From positions 186,001 to 250,000 of the forward strand of contig NZ_KB849558.1 in assembly GCF_000368585.1 (NCBI RefSeq): 64,000 nucleotides of DNA, written 5' to 3'. This document shows positions 55,668-63,368 of the stretch, piece after piece. How positions within the stretch are numbered: position 1 is the first letter of the stretch; every line of letters begins with the position of its first letter. A program made the position numbers and the translations under genes. The notes under the pieces are model-generated. The model worked only from the letters and a program-made list of their open reading frames with translations, had not been told where the DNA came from and did no database searches. Origin of the DNA: Acinetobacter venetianus RAG-1 = CIP 110063. Lineage in GTDB: Bacteria > Pseudomonadota > Gammaproteobacteria > Pseudomonadales > Moraxellaceae.

Positions 55668-56468
55668 TTAATTGAACTGAGAAAAGTCAGGTTTACGTTT
55701 TTGCATAAATGCTTGCACAGCTTCCATCATTTCAGGTGAGCGAACACGTTGCATAAAGATTTCTGCTTCGTCATCTACACAAGCGATGATTTCAACCAAG
55801 TCTTTTTTCATGAGTGCTTTGCTTTGTTTTAATGATGCTAAAGGTAATGCCGCTAGATGTTGTGCAGTTTGTTGAGCAGTTGCATAAACGTCTTCAACTA
55901 CGTCATTGACAAGATTTGCCTTAACCGCTGTTGCAGCATCAAATTTTTTCGCTGTGAATAGTAATTCGGCCGCTTTTTGATAACCAGCTTGCTTCACTAA
56001 TAAACGGCTTGCTGCGCCTTCAGGAGAAAGACCAAGACTGACAAATGGAATTTGGAATAGGGCAGTATTGTCTGCAAAGACGATATCAGCATGTAATAAA
56101 ATCGTTACTCCAATACCAATTGCAACACCTTTCACTGCAATAATGAGAGGTTTAGAGAAACGAGCTGCTGCTTTTAATAGGACAAATGGAGGTTGATCAC
56201 CTGCTTTGCCTTCGTATGGTTTTTGCATGAAGCCCATAAAGTCTTTCATGTCATTACCCGCGGTAAAGTCTTGTTCTGCACCACGGAAAATTACGACACG
56301 AACTTCTTTGTTTGCATCAGCTTCATCTAATGCTTGGGCGATCCAAAGATACAATTCGCCGTAAAGCGCATTCTTTGCTTCTGAACGGTTAATGGCTAAG
56401 GTGAGTACGCCATCTTCTAAATTTGCTTGCAAATGTTGATGAGGTTGTTGAATACAGCTAAGTGTCAT
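55668..56468 (-). CDS. Enoyl-CoA hydratase/isomerase family protein
   Basis: A 266-residue crotonase-fold protein. The oxyanion-hole regions are seen at NRSEAKNALYGELY (about 24-37), GAEQDFTAGNDMKDF (about 65-79) and KGVAIGIGVTILLHADIVFA (about 114-133). The hydratase Glu pair is only partly matched: FVSLGLSPEGAAS has the second Glu (about 153), while the first is replaced within GIGVTI, so isomerase-type or other crotonase chemistry is possible. Fatty-acid degradation or CoA-thioester metabolism is the likely field. Confidence 0.85.
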   Translation of the reverse strand: MTLSCIQQPHQHLQANLEDGVLTLAINRSEAKNALYGELYLWIAQALDEADANKEVRVVIFRGAEQDFTAGNDMKDFMGFMQKPYEGKAGDQPPFVLLKAAARFSKPLIIAVKGVAIGIGVTILLHADIVFADNTALFQIPFVSLGLSPEGAASRLLVKQAGYQKAAELLFTAKKFDAATAVKANLVNDVVEDVYATAQQTAQHLAALPLASLKQSKALMKKDLVEIIACVDDEAEIFMQRVRSPEMMEAVQAFMQKRKPDFSQFN

Positions 56469-56577
56469 CGTACTATCCTTGCTTTAATCCAGATTGATTT
56501 TTTAAGTGCCCTCATTATGTCGCATATTTACTGAATATAGTGCAACTGATGAGTTCACAAAAAGTGAAATTAAGCCT

Positions 56578-57144
56578 ATGTACACATTTGACTATCTTGT
56601 TTTTATTGGACGCTTTCAGCCATTTCATTTGGCACATCTGCAAACCATTGAAATTGCGCTACAACAAAGTCAATCTGTGATTTTAGCTCTCGGTTCAGCA
56701 CAGCCCGAGAGAAATATTAAGAATCCATTTTTAGCGATAGAACGTGAGCAAATGATTCTTTCCAACTTTTCTGAGCATGATCAAAAAAGGATTATTTTTG
56801 TGCATGTTATTGATGTTTATAATGATCAAAAGTGGGTGAAGCAAGTTAAAGATTTGGTTAATAGCGTTATTCAGCCCGATGCAAAAGTAGGTTTGATTGG
56901 TCATTTTAAAGATGAATCATCTTATTACCTGAGTCTATTCCCTGAATGGGAAATGGTGGAGTTGGATAGCTTAAAAGGTGCAATCTCGGCGACACCGATG
57001 CGAGAGGCGTATTATCGTGGTGATATTCAAAAGGAATATTTTCCTCAAGGAACGATTAAATTCCTGAGTGAATTTAAAAAGACGAATGTCTATGCGGAAT
57101 TGCAACGAAAATATTTTGCTGAAGATAAAAGCAATTTAACTTAA
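56578..57144 (+). CDS. NadM-type nicotinamide-nucleotide adenylyltransferase
   Basis: A 188-residue nucleotidyltransferase with the phosphate-binding GRFQPFHLAH (residues 11-20) and the second signature ISATPMREAYYRG (about 142-154). It joins ATP and NMN to make NAD. Only the adenylyltransferase domain is present; many bacterial NadM proteins carry a C-terminal Nudix domain that is absent here. The frame opens 24 codons upstream, but the conserved block starts with the ATG at 56578. Acinetobacter has an NMN-based NAD route in which NadM is known to take part. Confidence 0.87.
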   Translation: MYTFDYLVFIGRFQPFHLAHLQTIEIALQQSQSVILALGSAQPERNIKNPFLAIEREQMILSNFSEHDQKRIIFVHVIDVYNDQKWVKQVKDLVNSVIQPDAKVGLIGHFKDESSYYLSLFPEWEMVELDSLKGAISATPMREAYYRGDIQKEYFPQGTIKFLSEFKKTNVYAELQRKYFAEDKSNLT

Positions 57145-57149
57145 TCATT

Positions 57150-58058
57150 TTACGGCTTTAACGCTTCGATTAGGAAATCAATGAAAACACGGATATGAAA
57201 AGACTCGTGTTTTTTTGATGGATAAAGCAAAGAAAATGGGCGAGATGCGCCAGAAAAATCAGTTAATACTTCTATTAGCGCACCACTTTCGAGTTCTTTT
57301 TCCACTATAAATCGATAAGTTTGTAATAGGCCTGCATTGTGCTTAGCTAATGTCACCGTGCCTAAAATATCATCTAAACAACGAAGTTTAGCGTTGGTCA
57401 TATATTCGATGGTCTGATGGTTGATGTTGAAAAGCCACGGTACATTTTTACCCGTGCTTGGTAGCACAAACTGAATGCATTGATGATGTTGTAAATCTTC
57501 AAGCTGTTGTGGTGTACCGAATCGTTTTAAATATGTTGGTGATGCAACCACGATAAGCTCTGCTTGTTCTAGCTTACGTGCAATCAAATTTGAATCGGCA
57601 AATTGTCTACCGCGAATCGCCAAGTCAAAACCTTCTGCAATGAAATCTACATTCTTATTGGTCAGTTGAATATCAATTTCAATCGATGGGTATTGCTGTG
57701 TAAATTTTGCCAATAAGGGCAAGATTCGATAATGCCCATAAGGTGTTGGCACACTGATGCGAATCAGTCCTGTAGGTTGTTGATTTTGGATTTTGAGATG
57801 CTGTTCTGCTTCTAAAATTTGATTTAGTGCTTGTTTACATTCCTCAAAATAGGTTTTTCCTTGTGTGGTCAATCGGACTTGACGTGTAGTTCGAATAAAA
57901 AGTGGCGTGGTTAAACGTTTTTCTAATCGGGAGATTGAACGACTCACGGCCGCGGGGCTAACGCCGGCATGTAATGCGGCTTTGGAAAAACTTTCATATT
58001 CAGCAACTAAGCAAAAAAGTTCGACACTGCTGAACATCATTCTTTTGAGTTGTGTCAT
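57150..58058 (-). CDS. LysR-family transcriptional regulator
   Basis: A 302-residue LTTR. The N-terminal winged helix (about 8-65) reads FCLVAEYESFSKAALHAGVSPAAVSRSISRLEKRL, given here as its parts: A-L-H-A-G-V-S-P-A-A-V-S-R-S is the recognition helix. The co-inducer domain follows (about 92-300) with GLIRISVPTPYGHYRILPLLA and FDLAIRG. It is divergent from the GST/tautomerase/NTF2 cluster across 97 bp and probably controls it. The inducer is unknown. It belongs to the CrgA/PA-type group with the IRGRQFADSNLIARKL stretch. Confidence 0.92.
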   Translation of the reverse strand: MTQLKRMMFSSVELFCLVAEYESFSKAALHAGVSPAAVSRSISRLEKRLTTPLFIRTTRQVRLTTQGKTYFEECKQALNQILEAEQHLKIQNQQPTGLIRISVPTPYGHYRILPLLAKFTQQYPSIEIDIQLTNKNVDFIAEGFDLAIRGRQFADSNLIARKLEQAELIVVASPTYLKRFGTPQQLEDLQHHQCIQFVLPSTGKNVPWLFNINHQTIEYMTNAKLRCLDDILGTVTLAKHNAGLLQTYRFIVEKELESGALIEVLTDFSGASRPFSLLYPSKKHESFHIRVFIDFLIEALKP

Positions 58059-58155
58059 TGATTACACCATGTAAAAAATGATTTGATTTGTATGCTATTT
58101 AAGCACATTAATGTAAATAATAAGATGGCTTTATCTCAAATGATGGAGTGATTTT

Positions 58156-58758
58156 ATGAAACTTTTCTATTCACCAAATGCATGTTCTTTAGCGCCTCAT
58201 ATTGTTTTAAGAGAAATTGGTATCCCTTTTGAATTGGTCAAAGTCGACTTACAGCAACACCTGACTACATCCGGCGAAGATTTTTATGAGTTAAATTCTA
58301 AAGGGCAAGTTCCACTCTTACAGCTTGATGATGGTCAGTTGTTAACTGAAGGGGCGATCATTAGTCAATTTTTGGTTGATCAAGCAAAGCGTGATGATTT
58401 ACTACCAAAAATCAATACATTGCCACGCTATCAAGTCTTGGCATGGATGAACTTTATTGCCTCTGAAATTCATAAAGCGTATTCACCATTTTTCCATGAA
58501 TCTTATGGTGAGCAGACAAAAGCAGTATTTACTGAAATTCTAAACCAACATTATGCATGGATCGATCAACAACTCACTGGGCGGCTTTATCTAACAGGAA
58601 ATTACTTGAGCATTGCAGATATTTATCTATTTGTGGTGACAAGATGGGCTGGATTTATTGGTTTAGAGCTTACGCATTTGAAGTATTTAACCAGTTTTAT
58701 GCAGCGTGTTGCTAACCGAAAAACTGTTCAAGATGCAATCATGGCGGAAACTGAATAA
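58156..58758 (+). CDS. Glutathione S-transferase family protein
   Basis: A 200-residue GST with an N-terminal thioredoxin-fold domain: MKLFYSPNACSLAPHIVLRE with the bacterial-type Ser/Cys active-site region (SPNACS, residues 6-11), VPLLQLDDGQLLTEGAIISQFL binding glutathione. The helical C-terminal domain starts at about 85 and carries the N-capping motif SIADIYLFVVTRW. It resembles beta/PmGST-class enzymes. The ribosome site GGAGTGA lies before the ATG. It is the first gene of the cluster controlled by the divergent LysR gene. Confidence 0.9.
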   Translation: MKLFYSPNACSLAPHIVLREIGIPFELVKVDLQQHLTTSGEDFYELNSKGQVPLLQLDDGQLLTEGAIISQFLVDQAKRDDLLPKINTLPRYQVLAWMNFIASEIHKAYSPFFHESYGEQTKAVFTEILNQHYAWIDQQLTGRLYLTGNYLSIADIYLFVVTRWAGFIGLELTHLKYLTSFMQRVANRKTVQDAIMAETE

Positions 58759-58784
58759 TAAAAAATCATCACAAGGGAAATGAA

Positions 58785-59012
58785 ATGCCTTATATTTTAA
58801 TTCAAATCACTAAAGAAAATGTTTCACAACAGCAAAAGCAGCAGTTGATTCAAGAAGCAACAGAGTTGGTTGTTCGTGTACTCGATAAAGATCCTGCCAC
58901 TACCTTTGTCCTGATCGATGAGGTTGATACAGATAATTGGGGGGTTGCAGGGGAGTCTGTTACGACCTTACGGCAGAAACAAGCAAAAAGTACAGTTCAT
59001 CAAGTTGAGTAA
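58785..59012 (+). CDS. 4-Oxalocrotonate tautomerase-family protein
   Basis: A 75-residue tautomerase. Pro2, directly after the initiator Met (MPYILIQITKEN), becomes the N-terminal catalytic base. The family pattern continues with the helix VSQQQKQQLIQEATELVVRVL and the strand TTFVLIDEVDTDNWGVAG. Such enzymes interconvert enol and keto forms in aromatic degradation or detoxification. It lies 26 bp after the GST gene, behind AAGGGAA. Confidence 0.88.
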   Translation: MPYILIQITKENVSQQQKQQLIQEATELVVRVLDKDPATTFVLIDEVDTDNWGVAGESVTTLRQKQAKSTVHQVE

Positions 59013-59016
59013 GAAT

Positions 59017-59397
59017 ATGAGTCAGCAAGCAATAGTTGAAATCCATTCACAACTACAAAAATATTTTGATGCTTTGTATTTTTGTGATGTGAGCAAGTTG
59101 AATGATGTGTTTCACCCTGACGCGATTTATATCAATGCCACGGATAAACCCATTTTAAAGTTGGATATGCAAACCTATTTTGCAATGGTATCACAGCGCA
59201 TTTCACCTGCATCTAAACATGAAGCAAGGCAGGATAAAATTATGTCAATTCATTTACTCAATGATCAGCTGGCAGTCGCACATGTAGAGTGTGCGATTTC
59301 ACCTAAATATTTTTATGATGCGCTAACCTTCGTTTTTGATCATGGTGAATGGAAAATTATGGCGAAAGTTTTTCAATATCAATTACAGACTGACTAA
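59017..59397 (+). CDS. NTF2/SnoaL-like protein
   Basis: A 126-residue NTF2-fold protein: an N-terminal helix (IVEIHSQLQKYFDALYFCD), the pattern LNDVFHPDAIYINATDKPILKLD and a C-terminal beta sheet (AVAHVECAISPKYFYDALTFVFDHGEWKIMAKVFQYQL, seen as its strands). It is a probable lumazine-type or SnoaL-like enzyme or carrier. The ATG at 59017 follows the tautomerase stop by 4 bp. Co-transcription with the GST and tautomerase suggests one small detoxification pathway. Confidence 0.82.
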   Translation: MSQQAIVEIHSQLQKYFDALYFCDVSKLNDVFHPDAIYINATDKPILKLDMQTYFAMVSQRISPASKHEARQDKIMSIHLLNDQLAVAHVECAISPKYFYDALTFVFDHGEWKIMAKVFQYQLQTD

Positions 59398-59957
59398 AGA
59401 ACACCAAACTGTTGAGTCCAGTAAGCCTTTTGTTTTGCAGATCGGTCGGATGTGCAAGCAAGTGCATAATCCGTGAATTTAGGATGCATCAGATTTGCAC
59501 AATGCACTGGACTCGCAAGCCATGTTGCCATGACTTCATTTAAGTTTTTCTGACCGCGCGCAACATTTTCACCACCGCCACGACCTTTGAAGTGGTAAAG
59601 TTTTAATCTCGCCTTCAAGTCTAAGCCCGCAGTGCTGATATGACCGAGAAAATTGTATTTTGCCATGTCTTCTGACTGAGCAAATGCACTGTTGTATAAA
59701 TGACTATTCCAAACTAGAGGCGCTACAGCTGGATAGAGTTTTTGGCCGCAGTGACGTGGATGTTGTCGTATTTCGTTAATCGCATTTAAAATTGATTGTT
59801 GATAAGCTGGGTTTCGTAAATCTTGGCAACTAATTTCTATCGCAGATTTTGAGATTTGATCCACACTAGGAGAGACTGGTGTTGAGCTATCTGGTGCATT
59901 TGCACTACATGCGGAGATAAAAAAAGTAAAAATAAGAAGAAGTTTGAGCTTGTCCAT
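59394..59957 (-). CDS. CAP-domain (SCP/PR1-like) lipoprotein
   Basis: A 187-residue lipoprotein with lipobox FISAC (Cys17) and a bacterial CAP domain (about 42-187). Conserved elements are ILNAINEIRQHPRHCG, WNSHLYNSAFAQSEDMAKYNFLGHIS, GGGENVARGQKNLNEVMATWLASPVHCANLM and the end AYWTQQFG. Four Cys residues (about 44, 64, 147, 164) may pair. CAP proteins include secreted lipid- or cell-wall-related factors; the function is unknown. It overlaps the convergent NTF2 gene by 4 bp. Confidence 0.87.
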   Translation of the reverse strand: MDKLKLLLIFTFFISACSANAPDSSTPVSPSVDQISKSAIEISCQDLRNPAYQQSILNAINEIRQHPRHCGQKLYPAVAPLVWNSHLYNSAFAQSEDMAKYNFLGHISTAGLDLKARLKLYHFKGRGGGENVARGQKNLNEVMATWLASPVHCANLMHPKFTDYALACTSDRSAKQKAYWTQQFGVL

Positions 59958-60032
59958 GGCGATGTCTTAAATGTAATTTTTTTAGTTTTTTTATCATACG
60001 TGAAGAATAAAGCGCTGATCAATTTACTTCAG

Positions 60033-60058
60033 TAAAAAAGCGAGTTTAAAACTCGCCT
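60033..60058 (-). terminator. Terminator of the peroxiredoxin gene
   Basis: On the minus strand GCGAGTTT and AAACTCGC pair (60040-60047 and 60049-60056), with six T following, 20 bp after the stop at 60078. Confidence 0.85.
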
Positions 60059-60077
60059 TTAGTACTTAAATATCAAT

Positions 60078-60539
60078 TTATCCAGCTTGTAATGCTTTTA
60101 AATCTTCTAATACCTGTTCAGCATGACCAGCAGCTTTAACCTTTCTATAAGATTTCACCAGTTGTTTATTATGGAAAATAAAGGTTGATCGCTCGATTCC
60201 CATCACTTGTTTGCCGTACATGTTTTTTTCTTTAATTACATCAAAATGTTTGCACAGCACTTCTTCTTTATCACTGATGAGATCAATGGTTAGTGATTGC
60301 TTTTCAGTGAAGTTTTGGTGGGCTTTTACTGAGTCACGAGATACACCAATAATTTGACAACCTAAAGCGTCAAATTGATCTTTCAAGTATGAAAAACCAA
60401 CCGCTTGGGTTGTACATCCAGGTGTTGAATCTTTGGGATAAAAGTATAACACCAACCATTCACTTGTTATCTCAGCTAGATTAATTTCGCCTTGTGTTGT
60501 TGGGAAAACGTGATTTGGTAATTCAATATTCTCAGACAT
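60078..60539 (-). CDS. bcp: Thioredoxin-dependent peroxiredoxin, BCP/PrxQ type
   Basis: A 153-residue peroxiredoxin. The peroxidatic Cys42 lies in FYPKDSTPGCTTQAVGF. The usual PrxQ resolving Cys five residues later is replaced (C-T-T-Q-A-V), so resolution must use another Cys such as C61 (LGCQIIG) or an external thiol. The rest, including GVSRDSVKAHQNFTEK and GIERSTFIFHN, matches the family. It reduces peroxides at the cost of thioredoxin or glutathione. Single gene. Confidence 0.92.
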   Translation of the reverse strand: MSENIELPNHVFPTTQGEINLAEITSEWLVLYFYPKDSTPGCTTQAVGFSYLKDQFDALGCQIIGVSRDSVKAHQNFTEKQSLTIDLISDKEEVLCKHFDVIKEKNMYGKQVMGIERSTFIFHNKQLVKSYRKVKAAGHAEQVLEDLKALQAG

Positions 60540-60558
60540 TGTGCATCCTTTTAATCAA

Positions 60559-61245
60559 TTAAATTTGATCTAATTCAAATGGTAGAAAAGCATATTCTTC
60601 ATGATAAACAATATTGCACTGACGTATAGGTATAGCTTTGTTAAAAATTGGCCCATCAATAACCGTAGTATGGAATTCGCCGCCTTCACCACATGGATCG
60701 ATGTCACGGCTTTCAAGTTCTTGGATATATTCTAAGGTCAGGATTTTGCCAAGGTCTTCGACTTTCATACCGAGCTTTAAATTTACAGTGACGACGACAC
60801 TTCGGAAACCTAAAGTGATGAACTCTTCCACGACTTCACGATGTGGGCGCAACCAAAGGGGCATTCCCAATTTAAGACCAACTTGCTGGGTCACGCGATC
60901 GTGCCAACAACCGTGTTGAGGCATATCCAGATCACCTGTCACTAAAACTTCAGCACCTTTTTGCTTTGCTTGATTCATTAAATCTATGAACTTATCTTCG
61001 TAATCAGCCCAACTCGAAGATGTCATAAAAACAGGTAAACTAATTGCATCTGCTTGTGCTTGAATAATATCAAGAGGCATAGCATGTGAACGTGATCGTT
61101 GTCCTTGCTCTTCCAGCATGACAATCAAACCAATTACTGTGCCTGATTGTAGCGCATGATATAACGCGAGAGAGCTATCTTTACCGCCACTGAATGACAC
61201 GATAGATCGCCTATGATTGGCGTTAGTTTTCCATTGATCTTGCAT
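60559..61245 (-). CDS. PP-loop ATP-pyrophosphatase (diphthine-ammonia ligase-like, DUF71)
   Basis: A 228-residue N-type ATP pyrophosphatase with the P-loop SFSGGKDSSLALYHAL at about residues 17-32. GAEVLVTGDLDMPQHGCWHDRV and GEGGEFHTTVIDGPIF are the DUF71/MJ0570 marks, the second also seen in eukaryotic diphthine-ammonia ligase. Bacteria have no diphthamide, so the bacterial reaction is open; an amidation or adenylation is likely. It follows no clear partner and lies 19 bp ahead of the peroxiredoxin gene, possibly co-transcribed. Confidence 0.83.
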   Translation of the reverse strand: MQDQWKTNANHRRSIVSFSGGKDSSLALYHALQSGTVIGLIVMLEEQGQRSRSHAMPLDIIQAQADAISLPVFMTSSSWADYEDKFIDLMNQAKQKGAEVLVTGDLDMPQHGCWHDRVTQQVGLKLGMPLWLRPHREVVEEFITLGFRSVVVTVNLKLGMKVEDLGKILTLEYIQELESRDIDPCGEGGEFHTTVIDGPIFNKAIPIRQCNIVYHEEYAFLPFELDQI

Positions 61246-61285
61246 GCGAATTCAACTGAATTAAGATCAATAGAGTCTAACAGAA

Positions 61286-61316
61286 AAGAAAAAAAGCCTG
61301 CAAAATGCAGGCTTTC
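61286..61316 (-). terminator. Terminator of the secreted Cys protein gene
   Basis: AAGCCTGC (61294-61301) and GCAGGCTT (61307-61314) with loop AAAAT; the minus strand continues with seven T. Confidence 0.9.
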
Positions 61317-61333
61317 TTTAGAACAACAAAGGC

Positions 61334-61747
61334 TTATTTTTTCTGCGCTTGTTGAGCTGCTTTCATTGCTTCTTCAGTTAGCTTTTCTAGCTTAGAAACG
61401 AGTGGTGCGCCTAAGCAAGCTTGTAAGTCTTTATTTTGCTTTTGTACAAAAGCTAAAGAACTAGGGCTTTTCTTGGCATTGATCGCGCTTTGGATTTCCC
61501 ATTTTTGTGCTTCGGTTACTTTACCTTGAGCATCAATTTGGCAACCACAAAATTTACTGACTTCAGCAGAAGTGAGTTTACCGCCTTTCGCAGTTTGATC
61601 TTTACATACGTTGATCAATGCTGCTTTAACATTGGTACTTTTATACGCAGTTTGTAAAGGATTATCAGCTGCGTGAGCCCCTGTTGCCAGTAATGCAGCA
61701 GCTGACATCATTGTAGAAAGAATAAGATTTGATTTGAAAAACTTCAT
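61334..61747 (-). CDS. Secreted four-Cys protein of unknown function
   Basis: A 137-residue exported protein with a signal peptide cut after residue 26 (TGAHA-A). The mature part has Cys at 48, 67, 69 and 111; C67-G-C69 could form a redox pair or two disulfides with the others. The C-terminus is a Lys/Ala/Gln-rich amphipathic helix. I recognise no family. It has its own terminator and probably its own promoter between it and queC. Confidence 0.75.
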   Translation of the reverse strand: MKFFKSNLILSTMMSAAALLATGAHAADNPLQTAYKSTNVKAALINVCKDQTAKGGKLTSAEVSKFCGCQIDAQGKVTEAQKWEIQSAINAKKSPSSLAFVQKQNKDLQACLGAPLVSKLEKLTEEAMKAAQQAQKK

Positions 61748-61777
61748 ATATTGTACCTAATTATTACCCTATATCGT

Positions 61778-62446
61778 CTATTCAGTATAACGTGTAGGAT
61801 CCGCAATACCTGCTTCGATAAAACCTTGTTGACGTAAACGGCAACTGTCGCATTTGCCACATGCACGTCCTTGAGCATCTGCTTGGTAGCAGGATACCGT
61901 TTGACTATAGTCTACGCCATGTTCGATCCCTAAGCGTATAATATTCGCTTTGGATAAATGTAACAGAGGTGTTTCAATTTTAAGTGGTTTTCCTTCAACA
62001 CCTGCTTTTGTTGCAAGACGAGCAAGATTTGCAAAAGCATCAATAAATTCAGGGCGGCAATCTGGATATCCTGAATAATCAACAGCATTTACCCCAATTA
62101 CAATCGCTTCAGCATCAAAAACCTCTGCTGCTGCTAGGGCATAAGAGAGAAAAATTGTGTTACGAGCTGGAACATAAGTTACAGGAATGCCTTCTTGTAG
62201 TTGCTCTGGAACATCAATGTTATGATCTGTAAGTGCTGAGCCACCTAAGTTACCCAAATCAATATTAATTACACGATGTTCAACACCTGCACGTTTCGCA
62301 AGTGCTTTAGCTGCATCAAGTTCTGTTGTTGAACGTTGACCGTACATAAAACTTAAAGCTATACACTCATAGTTTGCTTGTGCCCAAGCAAGACAAGTTG
62401 TCGAGTCTAAGCCACCAGACAATAATACGATGGCACGAGAACGCAT
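61778..62446 (-). CDS. queC: 7-Cyano-7-deazaguanine synthase QueC
   Basis: A 222-residue ATP-dependent enzyme converting 7-carboxy-7-deazaguanine to preQ0 in queuosine synthesis. The PP-loop [15 protein letters not shown] is at about 7-21. A C-terminal zinc site is formed by Cys residues in [21 protein letters not shown] (about 185-205; Cys at four positions). I use the ATG at 62446 (MRSRAIVLL), because the extra four codons of the ATG at 62458 are not conserved. It follows queE in the same operon, 75 bp downstream. Confidence 0.95.
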   Translation of the reverse strand: MRSRAIVLLSGGLDSTTCLAWAQANYECIALSFMYGQRSTTELDAAKALAKRAGVEHRVINIDLGNLGGSALTDHNIDVPEQLQEGIPVTYVPARNTIFLSYALAAAEVFDAEAIVIGVNAVDYSGYPDCRPEFIDAFANLARLATKAGVEGKPLKIETPLLHLSKANIIRLGIEHGVDYSQTVSCYQADAQGRACGKCDSCRLRQQGFIEAGIADPTRYTE

Positions 62447-62521
62447 ATTATTTTCCATGATTCAACCTAAAATAAATTTGAAAAAAGCTGATCTATTTTG
62501 AGAACGAACTTTTAAAGTTTT

Positions 62522-63232
62522 CTAACGACCAGATTCATCGTTCCACAACAGTTTATGTAACTGTAGTTGGAACCGAACGGGGAGATGGTCTTCTAAAATC
62601 CATTGTGCCAAATCACGTGCTAAAGCAGGTAAGGCAACGGCACCTTTTTCAACAGCAAAGGCTGGTGAGAACCACACTGTACTCACTTTTTCCTGTAATT
62701 GAAATTGTTCAAGTTGCAGTTTAGACCATTCATAGTCTTCTCGATTACAAATGACGAATTTGATTTGATCGTGCCGCGTGAGGTGATCAATATTACTCAA
62801 TAAATTACGATGATCTTCTTTTGAAGTTGGTGTTTTCAAATCAAGCACTTTAGAAACGCGTGAATCAACTTTTGATACATCTAAAGCACCACTGGTTTCG
62901 AGAGAAACTTGAAAACCTAGATCGCAAAGACGTTGCAACAAAATCAAGCAATTCGGTTGTGCCAGAGGTTCTCCACCTGTGACACAGATATAAGGTGTTT
63001 TATATTGGCTTGCTGTTTCGATGATATGTTCAAGTGAAAAACGCTCACCACCTTCAAAGGAGTAAGTCGTATCACAATAACTGCAGCGTAGTGGGCAACC
63101 TGTTAAGCGGATAAATACGGTAGGTAAACCAAAGGTATTCGCTTCGCCTTGCAAAGAATAAAAAATCTCAGTAATACGCAGCCCAGCCGCAGGATCAGAG
63201 ACAGGAATTGCAGAAGAACGTAAGGAAGCCAT
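62522..63232 (-). CDS. queE: 7-Carboxy-7-deazaguanine synthase QueE
   Basis: A 236-residue radical SAM enzyme that contracts the ring of 6-carboxytetrahydropterin to 7-carboxy-7-deazaguanine. The iron-sulfur motif C-x3-C-x2-C is in TGCPLRCSYCDTTYSFEGG. A glycine-rich segment CVTGGEPLAQPN and the substrate-binding residues around SLETSGALDVS follow. The start region MASLRSSAIPVSDPAAGLRI is longer than in short QueE proteins. It pairs with queC. Confidence 0.95.
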   Translation of the reverse strand: MASLRSSAIPVSDPAAGLRITEIFYSLQGEANTFGLPTVFIRLTGCPLRCSYCDTTYSFEGGERFSLEHIIETASQYKTPYICVTGGEPLAQPNCLILLQRLCDLGFQVSLETSGALDVSKVDSRVSKVLDLKTPTSKEDHRNLLSNIDHLTRHDQIKFVICNREDYEWSKLQLEQFQLQEKVSTVWFSPAFAVEKGAVALPALARDLAQWILEDHLPVRFQLQLHKLLWNDESGR

Positions 63233-63280
63233 AAAGAGTTACCACAAACAGTTATAACAAAAGCAGCATGCTATATAAAA

Positions 63281-63352
63281 ACAAAATCTCTACGACCATG
63301 TCTGATCGTAGAGACGAGGAGCGACTGAAGCTCCAAGGAACGGTTAAGTTCC
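63281..63352 (-). terminator. Multi-hairpin terminator region after dapD
   Basis: On the minus strand three hairpins follow the dapD stop in series: GGAAC/GTTCC (63337-63341 and 63348-63352), GGAGC/GCTCC (63318-63322 and 63330-63334), and TCTCTACGA/TCGTAGAGA (63287-63295 and 63306-63314), the last followed by TTTTGTTTTT, an intrinsic terminator. Confidence 0.8.
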
Positions 63353-63368
63353 TTAAATAAATGACAGA

